This document shows positions 17,283-26,024 of a DNA stretch of 64,000 nt, one piece after another. The notes beneath the pieces are model-generated. The model was not told where the DNA came from and did not search any database. It saw nothing but the letters and a program-made list of their open reading frames with translations. The stretch is from Amycolatopsis sp. NBRC 101858 (lineage in GTDB: Bacteria > Actinomycetota > Actinomycetes > Mycobacteriales > Pseudonocardiaceae). Every line of letters starts with the position of its first letter. The stretch's first letter is position 1. Made by a program: the position numbers and the translations under genes. The stretch lies in contig NZ_BSTD01000007.1 in NCBI RefSeq assembly GCF_030269325.1, positions 682,001-746,000 on the forward strand. The letters are read 5' to 3'.

Positions 17283-18575
17283 TCAGCGCGCCAGGCACCG
17301 GCGGCCGGCGGGCGGGCGGCGCGCGAACGCGGGCGCTCGCTCCGGCCGGAACCCCACGCCCACCAGGTACACCGCCGCCAGCCGGCTGAAGGGCAGCCAC
17401 CGCGAGGCTCGGAGGGCCGGGCCCACCAGCCCGGCGGTCTTCCCCGACCGCAGGGGCCCGGCCAGGTCGGCGTGCATGACCCGCTGCAGGGCCTGGACCA
17501 GCACGGTCGGCAGGAAGCGGCGGCGGCGAACCCGGTCCAGGTCCGCGTCGCGCACCGCACCCCGGCGCAACGGCCCGGCCAGCACGCGGGCCGCGGCCAC
17601 CGCGTCCTGCACGGCCAGGTTGATCCCCATCCCGCCGACCGGGGACATCGCGTGCGCGGCGTCGCCGAGGCACAGCAACCCCGCGACGTGCCACCGGCGC
17701 AACCGGTTGAGCCGCACGTCGAGGTGCTTGACGTCGTCCATCGTGGTCAGTTCGCCGACCCGGTCCGCGTACTCCGGCAGCAGCTCCGCGACGTCGGCCC
17801 GGAACGCCTCGACCCCGCGGGCGCGCAGCCGCGCGTCGGTGCCCTTGCTCGCGACGTACCCGACCTGGAAGTAGCCCTCCCGCGGGATGACGATGGCGAA
17901 CCGGCCCCGGCCGGGCCGGCGGGTCAGCTCGCCGATCTGCTCGCCGTCGCGGCGGGAGAGCCGGAACCACCACGTGTCGAACGGGACGCCGGACTCCGCC
18001 ACCGCGAGACCGGACTCCGCGCGCAGAATCGAGTCACGCCCGTCGCACGCCACGGTCAGGTCGGCCCGGAGCTCGCCCTCGACGGGCTCCCCCGCGGCGT
18101 CGACCGTGCGGTGCCGGACACCGGTCACCCGGCCGTCTTCGGTCAGCAGCGAGGTCACCGTCACGCCTTGGCGCAACCGGAACCCCGGCTCCTCGCGGGC
18201 CGCGTCGGCGAGGAGGTTCAGCAGGTCCCACTGCGGGACGATGGTCAGGTAGGGGTGCCGCACGCCCCAGTGCCGCAACGCCCCGAAGTCGCCGATCCGC
18301 CGGGTGCCCCCGCGGGCGTCGGGCAGCACCACCTCGGTGACCCGTGACTGGGGCAGCTCCGCGAACCGCTCGCCCAGCCCGAGGTCGTCGAGCAGGTCGA
18401 GGGTGGCGGGGTGGACGGTGTCCCCGCGGAAGTCGTCCAGGAAGTCGCCGTGCTTCTCCAGCACGGTCACGTCCACGCCGGCCCGGGCGAGCAGCAGGCC
18501 GAGCATCATCCCCGCCGGGCCCCCGCCGACGACGCAGCACGTCGTCCGGTCGACGACCGGCTCGAAATCGCTCAT
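17283..18575 (-). CDS. FAD-dependent monooxygenase (PHBH/UbiH group)
   Basis: A 430-residue flavoprotein hydroxylase. The FAD-binding GxGxxG is CCVVGGGPAGMMLGLLLA (about 13-30). The middle ACDGRDSILR is the conserved DG motif that contacts FAD and NADPH. LLCLGDAAHAMSPVGGMGIN (about 292-311) is the GD motif. The ATG at 18575 overlaps the stop of the response regulator (ATGA), so translation is coupled to a two-component system, an unusual partner for a hydroxylase. The last 60 residues are Arg-rich and probably disordered. It converges on the IclR gene with a 4-base gap. Confidence 0.9.
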   Translation of the reverse strand: MSDFEPVVDRTTCCVVGGGPAGMMLGLLLARAGVDVTVLEKHGDFLDDFRGDTVHPATLDLLDDLGLGERFAELPQSRVTEVVLPDARGGTRRIGDFGALRHWGVRHPYLTIVPQWDLLNLLADAAREEPGFRLRQGVTVTSLLTEDGRVTGVRHRTVDAAGEPVEGELRADLTVACDGRDSILRAESGLAVAESGVPFDTWWFRLSRRDGEQIGELTRRPGRGRFAIVIPREGYFQVGYVASKGTDARLRARGVEAFRADVAELLPEYADRVGELTTMDDVKHLDVRLNRLRRWHVAGLLCLGDAAHAMSPVGGMGINLAVQDAVAAARVLAGPLRRGAVRDADLDRVRRRRFLPTVLVQALQRVMHADLAGPLRSGKTAGLVGPALRASRWLPFSRLAAVYLVGVGFRPERAPAFARRPPAGRRCLAR

Positions 18576-19270
18576 CTACCGTCTTTCCCTTGGCTCAGCC
18601 AGGTTCCCTTGTCGGCGAACCCGGTGATGTGGGCGTAGGCGACGGCGTGGGTGCGGTCGCGCAGGCCGAGCTTGCGCAGGATGCCGGACACGTGGGTCTT
18701 CACCGTCTCCTCACCGACGTGCAGCTCCCGGGCGATCTCCGCGTTGGTGTGGGCGCGCGAAAGCAGTTGCAGCACATCGCGTTCGCGGGCGGTCAGCCGG
18801 TCGATGTCGTCGGCGCCGGGCGGGCGGCTCAGCGTGTCGGTGAAGCGGGCGACGTGCCGCTTGAGGATGGACGGATCGATCAGGACGTCGTCGCGGGCCG
18901 CGACCCGCACGGCGGCGATCATCTCCTCGGGCGGCATCGACTTGAGCAGGAAACCGCGCGCGCCGGCCCGCATCGCGCGGTGCACGTACTCGTCGGTGTC
19001 GTGGGTGGTCAGGACGACCACCCGGGTGCGGTTGCCGGGCACGGCGAGGATCGCCGACGCCGCGCCCAGGCCGTCCCGGCGCGGCATGCGGATGTCGAGG
19101 ACGGCCACGTCGGGACGCAGCCGGAGCACGGCTTCGACGGCCTGTTCCCCGTCCCCGGCTTCCGCGACGACCTCGATGTCGTCCTCCATGTCGAGGATGG
19201 CGCGCAAGCCCGAGCGGAAGACCGCGTGGTCGTCGGCGACCAGGACGGTGATGGGCGACGGCTCGGTCAT
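18572..19270 (-). CDS. NarL/FixJ-type response regulator
   Basis: A 232-residue response regulator. The receiver domain occupies about 8-125, with the acidic pair ADDH (13-14), phosphoacceptor Asp59 (VAVLDIRMP) and conserved Lys in FLLKSMPPEE. The LuxR HTH is about 160-225: LTARERDVLQLLSRAHTNAE, then LHVGEETVKTHVSGIL. ATGA overlaps join it to the kinase upstream (19267-19270) and to the monooxygenase downstream (18572-18575). The 9-base inverted repeat upstream of the kinase (20502-20521) is a reasonable binding site. Confidence 0.95.
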   Translation of the reverse strand: MTEPSPITVLVADDHAVFRSGLRAILDMEDDIEVVAEAGDGEQAVEAVLRLRPDVAVLDIRMPRRDGLGAASAILAVPGNRTRVVVLTTHDTDEYVHRAMRAGARGFLLKSMPPEEMIAAVRVAARDDVLIDPSILKRHVARFTDTLSRPPGADDIDRLTARERDVLQLLSRAHTNAEIARELHVGEETVKTHVSGILRKLGLRDRTHAVAYAHITGFADKGTWLSQGKDGR

Positions 19271-20469
19271 GCCGGCTCTCCGAGGTTTTCGAGGTTTCCG
19301 AGGTCGAAGGAAACGGCGGTCCGCCAGGTGCGGCCGTCCGGGCGGGGACCGCTGGCCGGCCGGCCCGCGAACGCTTGCGCCCGGGCGCGGATGCCGGTCA
19401 GCCCGCGTCCCTCGGCCGTCGCCTCGCCGGTCGCCGGGAACGGGTTGACGGTCTCCACCTCGAGCCGGCCGGCCGAGTGGCGGATCGCCACGTCGATCGG
19501 GCCGCCGCTGCCGTGCCGCAGCGCGTTGGTCAGCATCTCCTGGACGATCCGGAACAGCGCGGCGTCGAGGGGACCGGGCAGCGCGGGCGGTGTCCCGGTG
19601 GTGTCCAGCCGGACCGCGATGCCCGTCGACCGCAGGCTTTCCAGCAGCTCCCCCACGTCGTCCAGACCGGGGTCGCGCCGCGCTTTCGGCCGCTGCCCGA
19701 GCAGCAGGTCGAGCATGTGCCGCAGATCGTGCAAGGCCGACCGGCTGGAGTTCTCGACCGAGCACACCGACGCGAGCGCGGACTGGTCGCCGCCGGTCCG
19801 GGTGAGCCGCAGCCGCGCCGCCCCGGCGTGCACGCTGATCGCGCTGACGTGGTGGGTGACGACGTCGTGCAGGTCACGGGCGATCGCCGCGCGGTCTTCG
19901 GTGACGGCCCGGTCGACCTCGGCCTGCGCTTCGCGCTTCTCCTGCTCGGCCTGCCGCCGCATCTCCTCCAGGTAGGCCCGGCGTGCGGTCGTGTAGCGGC
20001 CGACGAGCCACGAGACGAGGCCGATCTTCGCGGCGGCCACCGCAACGTGCCAGTCGAGCGTGTACCCGCGAGCGAGGTGCGCGAACACGAGACCGCCGAT
20101 CACCGCGCCCAGCGTGGCGACGGCCTGCGTGCCCCGCAGCCACGCGCCCGAACGGTACGACGCGACCAGCACGCCCGCTTCGTTGAGCCGGAGGTCGGCC
20201 GGCCCGCCGAGCAGCACGGCGGCGCCCACGTTCACGGCCACCGCGGCGACCGCGGTGACGCCCGACCACTTCGTCGGGGTGGCGAGCGCGGCGTCGGCGG
20301 CGACGACGGCGAGCAGGGCCACGGTCCAGGCGAAGCTCCCGGCCGGCAGGTCCTGGGTCACGAACGACAGCACGTCGGCGCCCACGCAGACGACCGCGAC
20401 CAGCAGGGACTGGCGCTGCAGGCTGGTCCGGGCCCGGGCGAGCATGGTCGGCGGAGGGCCTTTCGTCAT
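19267..20469 (-). CDS. Sensor histidine kinase (HisKA_3 type)
   Basis: A 400-residue membrane kinase. The start is taken at ATG 20469; an open frame reaches 20583 but would cross the likely operator. Four to five hydrophobic segments fill residues about 20-160. A coiled linker (RAYLEEMRRQAEQEKREAQA) leads to the dimerisation/phosphorylation motif RDLHDVVTHHVSAI with His201. The ATPase domain shows the N-box IVQEMLTNALRHG and the G-box EGRGLTGIRARA. Sensor input is probably membrane-embedded, since no large external loop exists. It is co-transcribed with its response regulator through an ATGA overlap. Confidence 0.93.
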   Translation of the reverse strand: MTKGPPPTMLARARTSLQRQSLLVAVVCVGADVLSFVTQDLPAGSFAWTVALLAVVAADAALATPTKWSGVTAVAAVAVNVGAAVLLGGPADLRLNEAGVLVASYRSGAWLRGTQAVATLGAVIGGLVFAHLARGYTLDWHVAVAAAKIGLVSWLVGRYTTARRAYLEEMRRQAEQEKREAQAEVDRAVTEDRAAIARDLHDVVTHHVSAISVHAGAARLRLTRTGGDQSALASVCSVENSSRSALHDLRHMLDLLLGQRPKARRDPGLDDVGELLESLRSTGIAVRLDTTGTPPALPGPLDAALFRIVQEMLTNALRHGSGGPIDVAIRHSAGRLEVETVNPFPATGEATAEGRGLTGIRARAQAFAGRPASGPRPDGRTWRTAVSFDLGNLENLGEPA

Positions 20470-20501
20470 GCGGTGACAATGGCAGGTCCCCTCGGCCGCG
20501 G

Positions 20502-20521
20502 CTTCCCTCGTGCGAGGGAAG
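20502..20521. promoter_or_regulatory. Perfect 9-base inverted repeat between kinase and hydrolase genes
   Basis: Arms CTTCCCTCG (20502-20510) and CGAGGGAAG (20513-20521) with a 2-base TG spacer lie in the 107-base gap between two divergent starts (20469 and 20577). The position suits a NarL-type dimer that controls both directions. As RNA it could also form a tight stem. Confidence 0.6.
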
Positions 20522-20576
20522 ACGAGCGGCTCCGCGGGGGGAAGATCGGCAGCACCCGGATTCCTACGGTACCGGC

Positions 20577-22577
20577 ATGGCATCGTTCAAGCTCCGGCCC
20601 CGCGTGGCCGCTTTCGCGGTCACCGGCGGGATTCTCTTCACCCTACTCGCGTCAGCCTGGTGGCCGGCCCGAGGCCTGACCGTCCCGAGTGGAGCCACCG
20701 CGGGCTCGCTGACCACCCGGCCCTGCGACTTCGACACCGAAGCGGGGAGCCTCGCCGCGGACTGCGGAACGCTCGTGGTGCCGGAGAACCGCCGCGACCC
20801 GGCCTCCGAGCTGATCGCGCTGCCGGTGACCAGGATCCGGGCCGCCGCGGCCGATCCCCGGGAGCCGATCTTCCGGCTCGGCGGCGGACCGGGCGCCACG
20901 AACATGACCTTCCCCGAAGCGAGCCGGCTCACCGAGCACCACGACGTCGTCCTCGTCGGCTACCGCGGTGTCGACGGTTCGCGGCGGCTGGACTGTCCCG
21001 AGGTCGCCGGCGCGATGCACGCTCCGGACGAGCTCACCGGCGCGAAGGCCCTGCCCGCCACCACCAAGGCGTTCGAACTGTGCGCCCGCCGGCTGACCGG
21101 CGACGGCGTCGATCTCACCGGGTACTCCGTCGCCCAGCGGGTCGATGACCTGGAGGCCGCGCGCACCGCACTGGGCTACGGGCGGATCGACCTGCTCAGT
21201 TCCAGCGCCGGGACGCGCACGGCGATGGTCTACTCCTGGCGCCATCCCGGATCCCTGTTGCGGTCCACCATGGTCTCGGTGAACCCGCCCGGGCACCTGT
21301 TCTGGAACCCGCGGGTCACCGATTCCCAGTTCGGCCAGTACGCCGAACTCTGCCGCGCCGACGCCGCCTGCGCCGCCCGCACCCCCGACCTCGCCGCCTC
21401 GATCCGGGACACCGCCGCCCACCTCCCGAGCGGCTGGGGCCCGCTGACCATCAAGGACACCAACGTCCGGGTGCTGAGCCAGTACGCCATGCACCACAAC
21501 GGAAGTACGTCGGCCCCGAACAACGCGCCGACGGTCATCGACGCGTACCTGAGCCAGGATCCCGGCGCGCTGTGGGCGATGTCCGTGCTCGCCGACGTCA
21601 CCCTGCCGGAGTCGATCGTCTGGGGTGAGTTCGCGTCGTTCTCGATGATCGACGCCCCGGCGGCGGAGCGCTACTACGCCGAGGGCGGCGATCCGGGATC
21701 GATCCTGGGCAACGCCTCGACCGACTTCCTGTGGGCCGGGCCGTCCGGCGTGGCCACGGTCTGGCCGGACAGCCCGGACAACGCCGAGTACCGCACCCCG
21801 CGGCCCACGGACGTCGAAACCCTGCTCGTCGGCGGCGAAGTCGACTTCTCGACGCCCGCCCGGAACGCGACCGAGGAGGTGCTGCCCACGTTGCGCCACG
21901 GACAGCAGGTGATCCTGCCCGGGCTGGGGCACACCGCCGACTTCTGGGAACGCGCCGACGCGAGCAAGCACCTGCTGACCACGTTCTTCGACACCGGCAA
22001 GGTCGACAGTTCGCGGTTCGACCGCCGTCCGATCGCGTTCGCCGACGTCCCGCTGAGCATGTCCACGCTCGCCCGGCTCCTCATCGGCGTAGCCGTCACC
22101 GGAGCAGTGGCCGGCTTGGCGACGCTCGGCTTGCTCGCCCGCGCATCCCACCGCCGCGGCGGCTTCGGCCCCCGGCGGAGTGCGTGGCTCCGGATCCTGA
22201 CGGCCCTCCCCCTCGGCCTCGGCGGGTGGTTCCTCGGAGTACTGGTGGTCTGGACGATCAACCCGGACGACTTCGTGTTCAGCGCAACGGTGGTGGTTCC
22301 GGGAACAAGCCTGCTCATCGGCCTCGGCGCGTATCTGGCGTGGACGCACCGAGACCGCACTTCCCCGAGCCGCCACCGGGCGGTGGTCATGGCTGTGGGT
22401 GGAGCGCTCGCAGGCGCGTTCCTCGGCTGCAGCGCGCTGCCCGGCTTCGCCGCACCGGCGGCAGCGATGGCGGGAGCAGCAGCGGCGGCGAACCTCGCAC
22501 TGCTGTGCGTCGACATCCCCTGGCGGCGCCGTCACATCCCGGCCACGGGGAAGGCGTCTGACCTGCGCATTTTATGA
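20577..22577 (+). CDS. Membrane-anchored alpha/beta hydrolase (TAP-like)
   Basis: A 666-residue protein. One N-terminal membrane or signal segment (about 10-28) is followed by an exported alpha/beta hydrolase (about 45-480): the oxyanion region RLGGGPGATN, the nucleophile elbow LLSSSAGT with Ser210, Asp in GGEVDFSTPARN and His in LPGLGHTADFW. This resembles tripeptidyl aminopeptidase-like hydrolases. A C-terminal block of about four membrane helices (500-650) is unusual for that family. Its last sense codon is TTA (22572-22574), a rare Leu codon in such genomes that depends on bldA tRNA in streptomycetes. It is divergent from the two-component operon. Confidence 0.85.
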   Translation: MASFKLRPRVAAFAVTGGILFTLLASAWWPARGLTVPSGATAGSLTTRPCDFDTEAGSLAADCGTLVVPENRRDPASELIALPVTRIRAAAADPREPIFRLGGGPGATNMTFPEASRLTEHHDVVLVGYRGVDGSRRLDCPEVAGAMHAPDELTGAKALPATTKAFELCARRLTGDGVDLTGYSVAQRVDDLEAARTALGYGRIDLLSSSAGTRTAMVYSWRHPGSLLRSTMVSVNPPGHLFWNPRVTDSQFGQYAELCRADAACAARTPDLAASIRDTAAHLPSGWGPLTIKDTNVRVLSQYAMHHNGSTSAPNNAPTVIDAYLSQDPGALWAMSVLADVTLPESIVWGEFASFSMIDAPAAERYYAEGGDPGSILGNASTDFLWAGPSGVATVWPDSPDNAEYRTPRPTDVETLLVGGEVDFSTPARNATEEVLPTLRHGQQVILPGLGHTADFWERADASKHLLTTFFDTGKVDSSRFDRRPIAFADVPLSMSTLARLLIGVAVTGAVAGLATLGLLARASHRRGGFGPRRSAWLRILTALPLGLGGWFLGVLVVWTINPDDFVFSATVVVPGTSLLIGLGAYLAWTHRDRTSPSRHRAVVMAVGGALAGAFLGCSALPGFAAPAAAMAGAAAAANLALLCVDIPWRRRHIPATGKASDLRIL

Positions 22578-22671
22578 ATCTGCTGACTTTTCGCCGCATC
22601 GCGGGCGGATCGTCCTCAGGCAGAGCGGTCCATCGGCGGATGACCCGAAACCCAACGAATGTGGGGAAAAA

Positions 22672-22956
22672 ATGATGACGACGAAATCGGGTAAGGCGAT
22701 CGCGCGCGGTCTGACGGTGGCGGTGGCCGCGGCAGCCGCGTTCACCGTGACAGCCGCCGGGCCCGCTCAGGCCAGCTCGGCGAAATGCCAGGAGTCGCTG
22801 CGCCAGCACCACTACACGGTGGGCCCGAAGGTGCGGGCCGCCTGCAACGCCGGCCAGACCGGCGGCGCGGGCATCCTGGCCTGCTACGTCTCGTTGCTCG
22901 CGATCGACGTCAAACCCGACGACGCCGCGGTCGCCTGCAACGCCGCGGACGACTAG
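22672..22956 (+). CDS. Small secreted four-cysteine protein
   Basis: A 94-residue protein. The start is ATG 22672 (ATGATG) with GGGGA six bases upstream. Residues 1-34 form a signal peptide ending AQA-S. The mature part of about 60 residues has four Cys (KCQES, AACNAG, LACYVS, VACNAAD), which suggests two disulphides. No family was recognised. Lone genes for such small exported disulphide proteins are common in actinomycetes and mostly uncharacterised. Confidence 0.7.
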   Translation: MMTTKSGKAIARGLTVAVAAAAAFTVTAAGPAQASSAKCQESLRQHHYTVGPKVRAACNAGQTGGAGILACYVSLLAIDVKPDDAAVACNAADD

Positions 22957-23006
22957 CGCATCGTATCCGGCGCGACCGGCGGACCGAGCCTGAAGATCGC
23001 CCCTTA

Positions 23007-23020
23007 CCCGGCTAGCCGGG
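23007..23020. terminator. Palindrome between convergent genes, possible bidirectional terminator
   Basis: A perfect 14-base palindrome (CCCGG-CTAG-CCGGG) contains the stop codon of the minus-strand hydroxylase and lies about 50 bases after the small secreted protein gene. Its position between convergent genes fits a shared terminator. No T-tract. Confidence 0.4.
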
Positions 23021-24466
23021 CGCACCGGGAAACCGGACGCCGATGTCGTCCAGTGCCGCGGCGATCCGCTCGTCGTCCGCCTCGTCCGCGGCCGTCCAGA
23101 CGTGCCCGTCCGGGCGGACCAGCACCACCGCCGCGGTGGTCCACGGAAGCGGCGCCGTGACGACGTCGAATCCCCACTTCGCCGCGGCCGCCGTAGCCGC
23201 CGGGATCGGCGCGGCCGTGGCCACGAGGACGGCAGGCCGGGCGTGCCGCGACGGCGGGACGGGCACTCGCTTGCCGACCAGCGGGTGGTCGCCGGCCGCG
23301 TAGGCGACGTCCAGTGCCGACAGCTTTCGCGCCAGCGCCAGCGACAGCTCGGGCACCTCCGCGATCAAGCGGCTCAGCACCGCCCGCAGCGCGATCCCGT
23401 CCGGGGCCGTGGCGGTGATGAGCGCCGACTGGCCCAGGGTGTGCTCGACGAGCTGCTCCCCGACCGGGTGACGTTCGTCGTGGTAGGCGTCCAGCAGCGC
23501 CGGGTCCGCGTCACCCCGGGCGACCGCCGCCAGGCGCCAGCCCAGGTTCATCGCGTCCTGGACGCCGACGTTGAGCCCGACACCCCCGGCCGGCAGGTGC
23601 CGGTGCGCCGCGTCGCCGGCGAGCAGCACCCGGCCGTGGCGGTACCGTTCGGCGAGCTTCGCGGCGTCGCCGAACCGGGTGAGCCAGCTGGGGTCGTGCA
23701 TCCCGAAATCGCTCCCGGCGACGCGGATGGTGCTCTCGCGCAAGGCATCCAGGGTCAGCGGACCAGGCAGGTGACCGGTCAGCTTGTCCACCCCGGAGAT
23801 CCGGTACCGGCCGTCGCGCAGGGGCACCGACAGCATCGCGCCGTGCTCGTTGTGGGCGCCGCGCACCGGTTCCGACGTCACGCGCACCTCGCCGAGGTAG
23901 CCGTAGAACGTCGTTTCGGTGCCCTCGAACGCGATCCCGGCCGAGGTGCGCACCACGCTGCCGACGCCGTCGGCCCCGACGACGTAACGCGCGAAACGGG
24001 TGTAAGGACCGTCCGGCCCGGACACCTCCAGCCGGACGCCGTGCTCGTCCTGCGTCAGGTTCGTGACGCGGTGGCCGCGCAGGATCCGCGCCCCGGCCGC
24101 GAGTGCGTGCTCTTCGAGCAGCTCCTCGGTGCGGCGCTGGGGAATGGCGAGCATGAACGGGTAGGGCGTGTCGAGCACGCTGAGGTCGACCGGGCTCTCC
24201 AGCATGCCGAAGTGCCACCGCGGCAGGGGGACGCCCTCGGCCAGGAACCGCTCGGCCAGCCCGCGCATCGCCAGCACCTCCAGGGTGCGCGGGTGCACGC
24301 CCAGCGCCTTGGAGTGCGGGCTGCGCTCGTCCGCCCGCTCCAGGACGACGGCGGGAACGCCGCCCAGGCCCAGTTCCGCCGCGGTCCACAGGCCCACCGG
24401 GCCCGCGCCGACGACCACGACGTCGTCGTGACCGGATTCAGTTGACTGCATGCTCCCCATATTCAT
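23012..24466 (-). CDS. FAD-dependent aromatic hydroxylase (RebC/PgaE-like)
   Basis: A flavoprotein of about 484 residues from the first of three close ATGs (24466, 24460, 24451). The first is chosen, although GGGGAG precedes only the last. The FAD motif is VVVVGAGPVGLWTAAEL near the N-terminus, then RFARYVVGADGVGSVVR (DG motif) and VLLAGDAAHRHLPAGGVGLN (GD motif). The C-terminal thioredoxin-like domain (about 390-480) of polyketide and antibiotic hydroxylases is present. It faces a TetR gene and shares the CCCTAC/GTAGGG operator, so it is probably induced by an aromatic or antibiotic-like compound and may detoxify it. Confidence 0.9.
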   Translation of the reverse strand: MNMGSMQSTESGHDDVVVVGAGPVGLWTAAELGLGGVPAVVLERADERSPHSKALGVHPRTLEVLAMRGLAERFLAEGVPLPRWHFGMLESPVDLSVLDTPYPFMLAIPQRRTEELLEEHALAAGARILRGHRVTNLTQDEHGVRLEVSGPDGPYTRFARYVVGADGVGSVVRTSAGIAFEGTETTFYGYLGEVRVTSEPVRGAHNEHGAMLSVPLRDGRYRISGVDKLTGHLPGPLTLDALRESTIRVAGSDFGMHDPSWLTRFGDAAKLAERYRHGRVLLAGDAAHRHLPAGGVGLNVGVQDAMNLGWRLAAVARGDADPALLDAYHDERHPVGEQLVEHTLGQSALITATAPDGIALRAVLSRLIAEVPELSLALARKLSALDVAYAAGDHPLVGKRVPVPPSRHARPAVLVATAAPIPAATAAAAKWGFDVVTAPLPWTTAAVVLVRPDGHVWTAADEADDERIAAALDDIGVRFPGAPG

Positions 24467-24474
24467 AGTAATGA

Positions 24475-24493
24475 CCCTACTCTCAATGTAGGG
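24475..24493. promoter_or_regulatory. TetR-type operator between hydroxylase and regulator
   Basis: A perfect inverted repeat, CCCTAC (24475-24480) and GTAGGG (24488-24493) with a 7-base spacer, lies in the 43-base gap between the divergent starts. It would cover both promoters. On the minus strand TAGGGT could be a -10 placed for a nearly leaderless hydroxylase mRNA. Confidence 0.6.
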
Positions 24494-24509
24494 AGGTAGC
24501 ATCGACCCC

Positions 24510-25130
24510 ATGGCCGGACGTGACTACCGGTCGTCGGTGCGGGAACGGCACGCCCAGGACACCCGCCGGACGATCCTCGACGCCGCCGCCGCGCTGTTCG
24601 CCGAGCGGGGGTACGCCCGCACGAGCGTCGCCGCGGTCGCGGAGGCCGCCGGCGTGGCGGTGAACACCGTCTACACCAGCGTGGGCGGCAAGCCGGCCCT
24701 GGTGACCGCCCTGACCGAGGACGGCGCCCGGGACGAGGAGGCCGTGGAAGCGGCGCGAGCCGTGACCGAGTGCGCGGACGTCCGCGCGGTGGTGCGACTG
24801 GTGGCCGAGGGCACGGGCTCCGTGCAACGCCGCCGGCAGCGCATCTTGGCGATCCTCCTGGACAACCGCACCGCCGACCAGGACGTAGCCGCGGCGGCCG
24901 ACCTGGCCGTGCGCGCCACCCGGACGCGCCTCGACATCGCCGCGGGACGCCTCGTCGAGATCGGCGGATTGCGCGCCGGCCTGGACCGGGAACGGATCGG
25001 GCAGATCCTGTGGTTCTACTTCGGCTTCGAGTCGTGGCGCACGATGTGGAGCTTCGGCTGGAGCCTGGAGCAGGCGGCCGGCTGGCTGGCCGAGCAGGCG
25101 GAATCGGCACTCGTAGAAGCGCGACCGTGA
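24510..25130 (+). CDS. TetR-family transcriptional regulator
   Basis: A 206-residue regulator. The N-terminal HTH (about 15-60) contains RRTILDAAAALFAERGYART and VAEAAGVAVNTVYTSVGGK. The rest is a divergent helical ligand domain with a Trp-rich end (WFYFGFESWRTMWSFGW). The ATG at 24510 has GGGAGG 13 bases upstream, longer than usual. It is divergent from the flavin hydroxylase, and the inverted repeat at 24475-24493 between them is the expected operator. It is probably an autoregulated repressor released by the hydroxylase substrate. Confidence 0.93.
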   Translation: MAGRDYRSSVRERHAQDTRRTILDAAAALFAERGYARTSVAAVAEAAGVAVNTVYTSVGGKPALVTALTEDGARDEEAVEAARAVTECADVRAVVRLVAEGTGSVQRRRQRILAILLDNRTADQDVAAAADLAVRATRTRLDIAAGRLVEIGGLRAGLDRERIGQILWFYFGFESWRTMWSFGWSLEQAAGWLAEQAESALVEARP

Positions 25131-25214
25131 CGGCACGACGGTTCCGGAGTCAGCCTCACGCACTCCGGTTTGGCTGCGGGGCCGAGCCGTGGGTCGCCCT
25201 GGTTGGATAGCGGC

Positions 25215-25865
25215 ATGAACGGTACTCAGTCCATAGACCGGCCGTGGGGTGCCTCGGTGTTCGGCGCGGCGAGCGTGGATGCCACCCCGGATCTGGCCCG
25301 GCTACGGGTGGAGATCAAGCAGACCAGGCCGAAGCCCGCCGAGGCGTTCGAGGTCACCCGCGCCGCGGTCAACCAGGTCCGAGAGGTGCTACGCGGACAC
25401 GCGATCCCCGACACGGCGGTATCCACCTCGCGGCTGAACCTGAAATCGAGTTGGAACTTCACCGGCAACGAGCGCAAGTTCCTCGGCTATGAGTGTGCCG
25501 CCTCCTTCGTCATCGAGCTGCGCGAGCTCGAAATCCTGGAGACGGTCCTGGTCGACGTGGTCGAGGCCGGGGCGAACCAGGTCGACGGGGTCGAGTTCGA
25601 CGTCAGTGGCAAGAAGCAGCTGCGTGCGCAGGCACGCGAGGCCGCGGTAATCGCCGGCCGGGAGAAGGCGGATCTGTACGCACGCGCCGCAGGAGTACGG
25701 CTCGGCCCGGTCATCCACATCCAGGACGTCGACTCCGAGCAGATGCCGAACACCTACCGCGGCCATGCCCAATCCGCGGCAGGGGGTGGCGAGGGGGACC
25801 TGACCCCCGGCAAGATCACCGTCTCGGCGGGTGTGGTCATCGGATTCTCCCTCATCGGGGACTGA
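25215..25865 (+). CDS. SIMPL-domain (DUF541) protein
   Basis: A 216-residue protein. The start is ATG 25215. SIMPL domains form oligomeric rings; most bacterial members are exported, but this one has no signal peptide and would be cytoplasmic. Signs: ASVDATPDLARLRVEIKQ at the start, VSTSRLNLKSSWNF in the middle, GYECAASFVIELRELE, then the helical AREAAVIAGREKADLYARA and the end GKITVSAGVVIGFSL. It stands alone, and no partner gene is close. Function unknown. Confidence 0.85.
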   Translation: MNGTQSIDRPWGASVFGAASVDATPDLARLRVEIKQTRPKPAEAFEVTRAAVNQVREVLRGHAIPDTAVSTSRLNLKSSWNFTGNERKFLGYECAASFVIELRELEILETVLVDVVEAGANQVDGVEFDVSGKKQLRAQAREAAVIAGREKADLYARAAGVRLGPVIHIQDVDSEQMPNTYRGHAQSAAGGGEGDLTPGKITVSAGVVIGFSLIGD

Positions 25866-26024
25866 TCGGACGGCAACCGGCTGCGCGCACGGCGCGGTAC
25901 CGTGGCCGCCGTCGATCGGCGCGACGACTGTCCCGTCATCGGCGGCTCCGCGTTGACCGTCGGCTGGCGGATGGTCATTGCCGCGCCACTACCCAAAGGT
26001 TCACCCAAGTGCCGGCAGCCGAGA

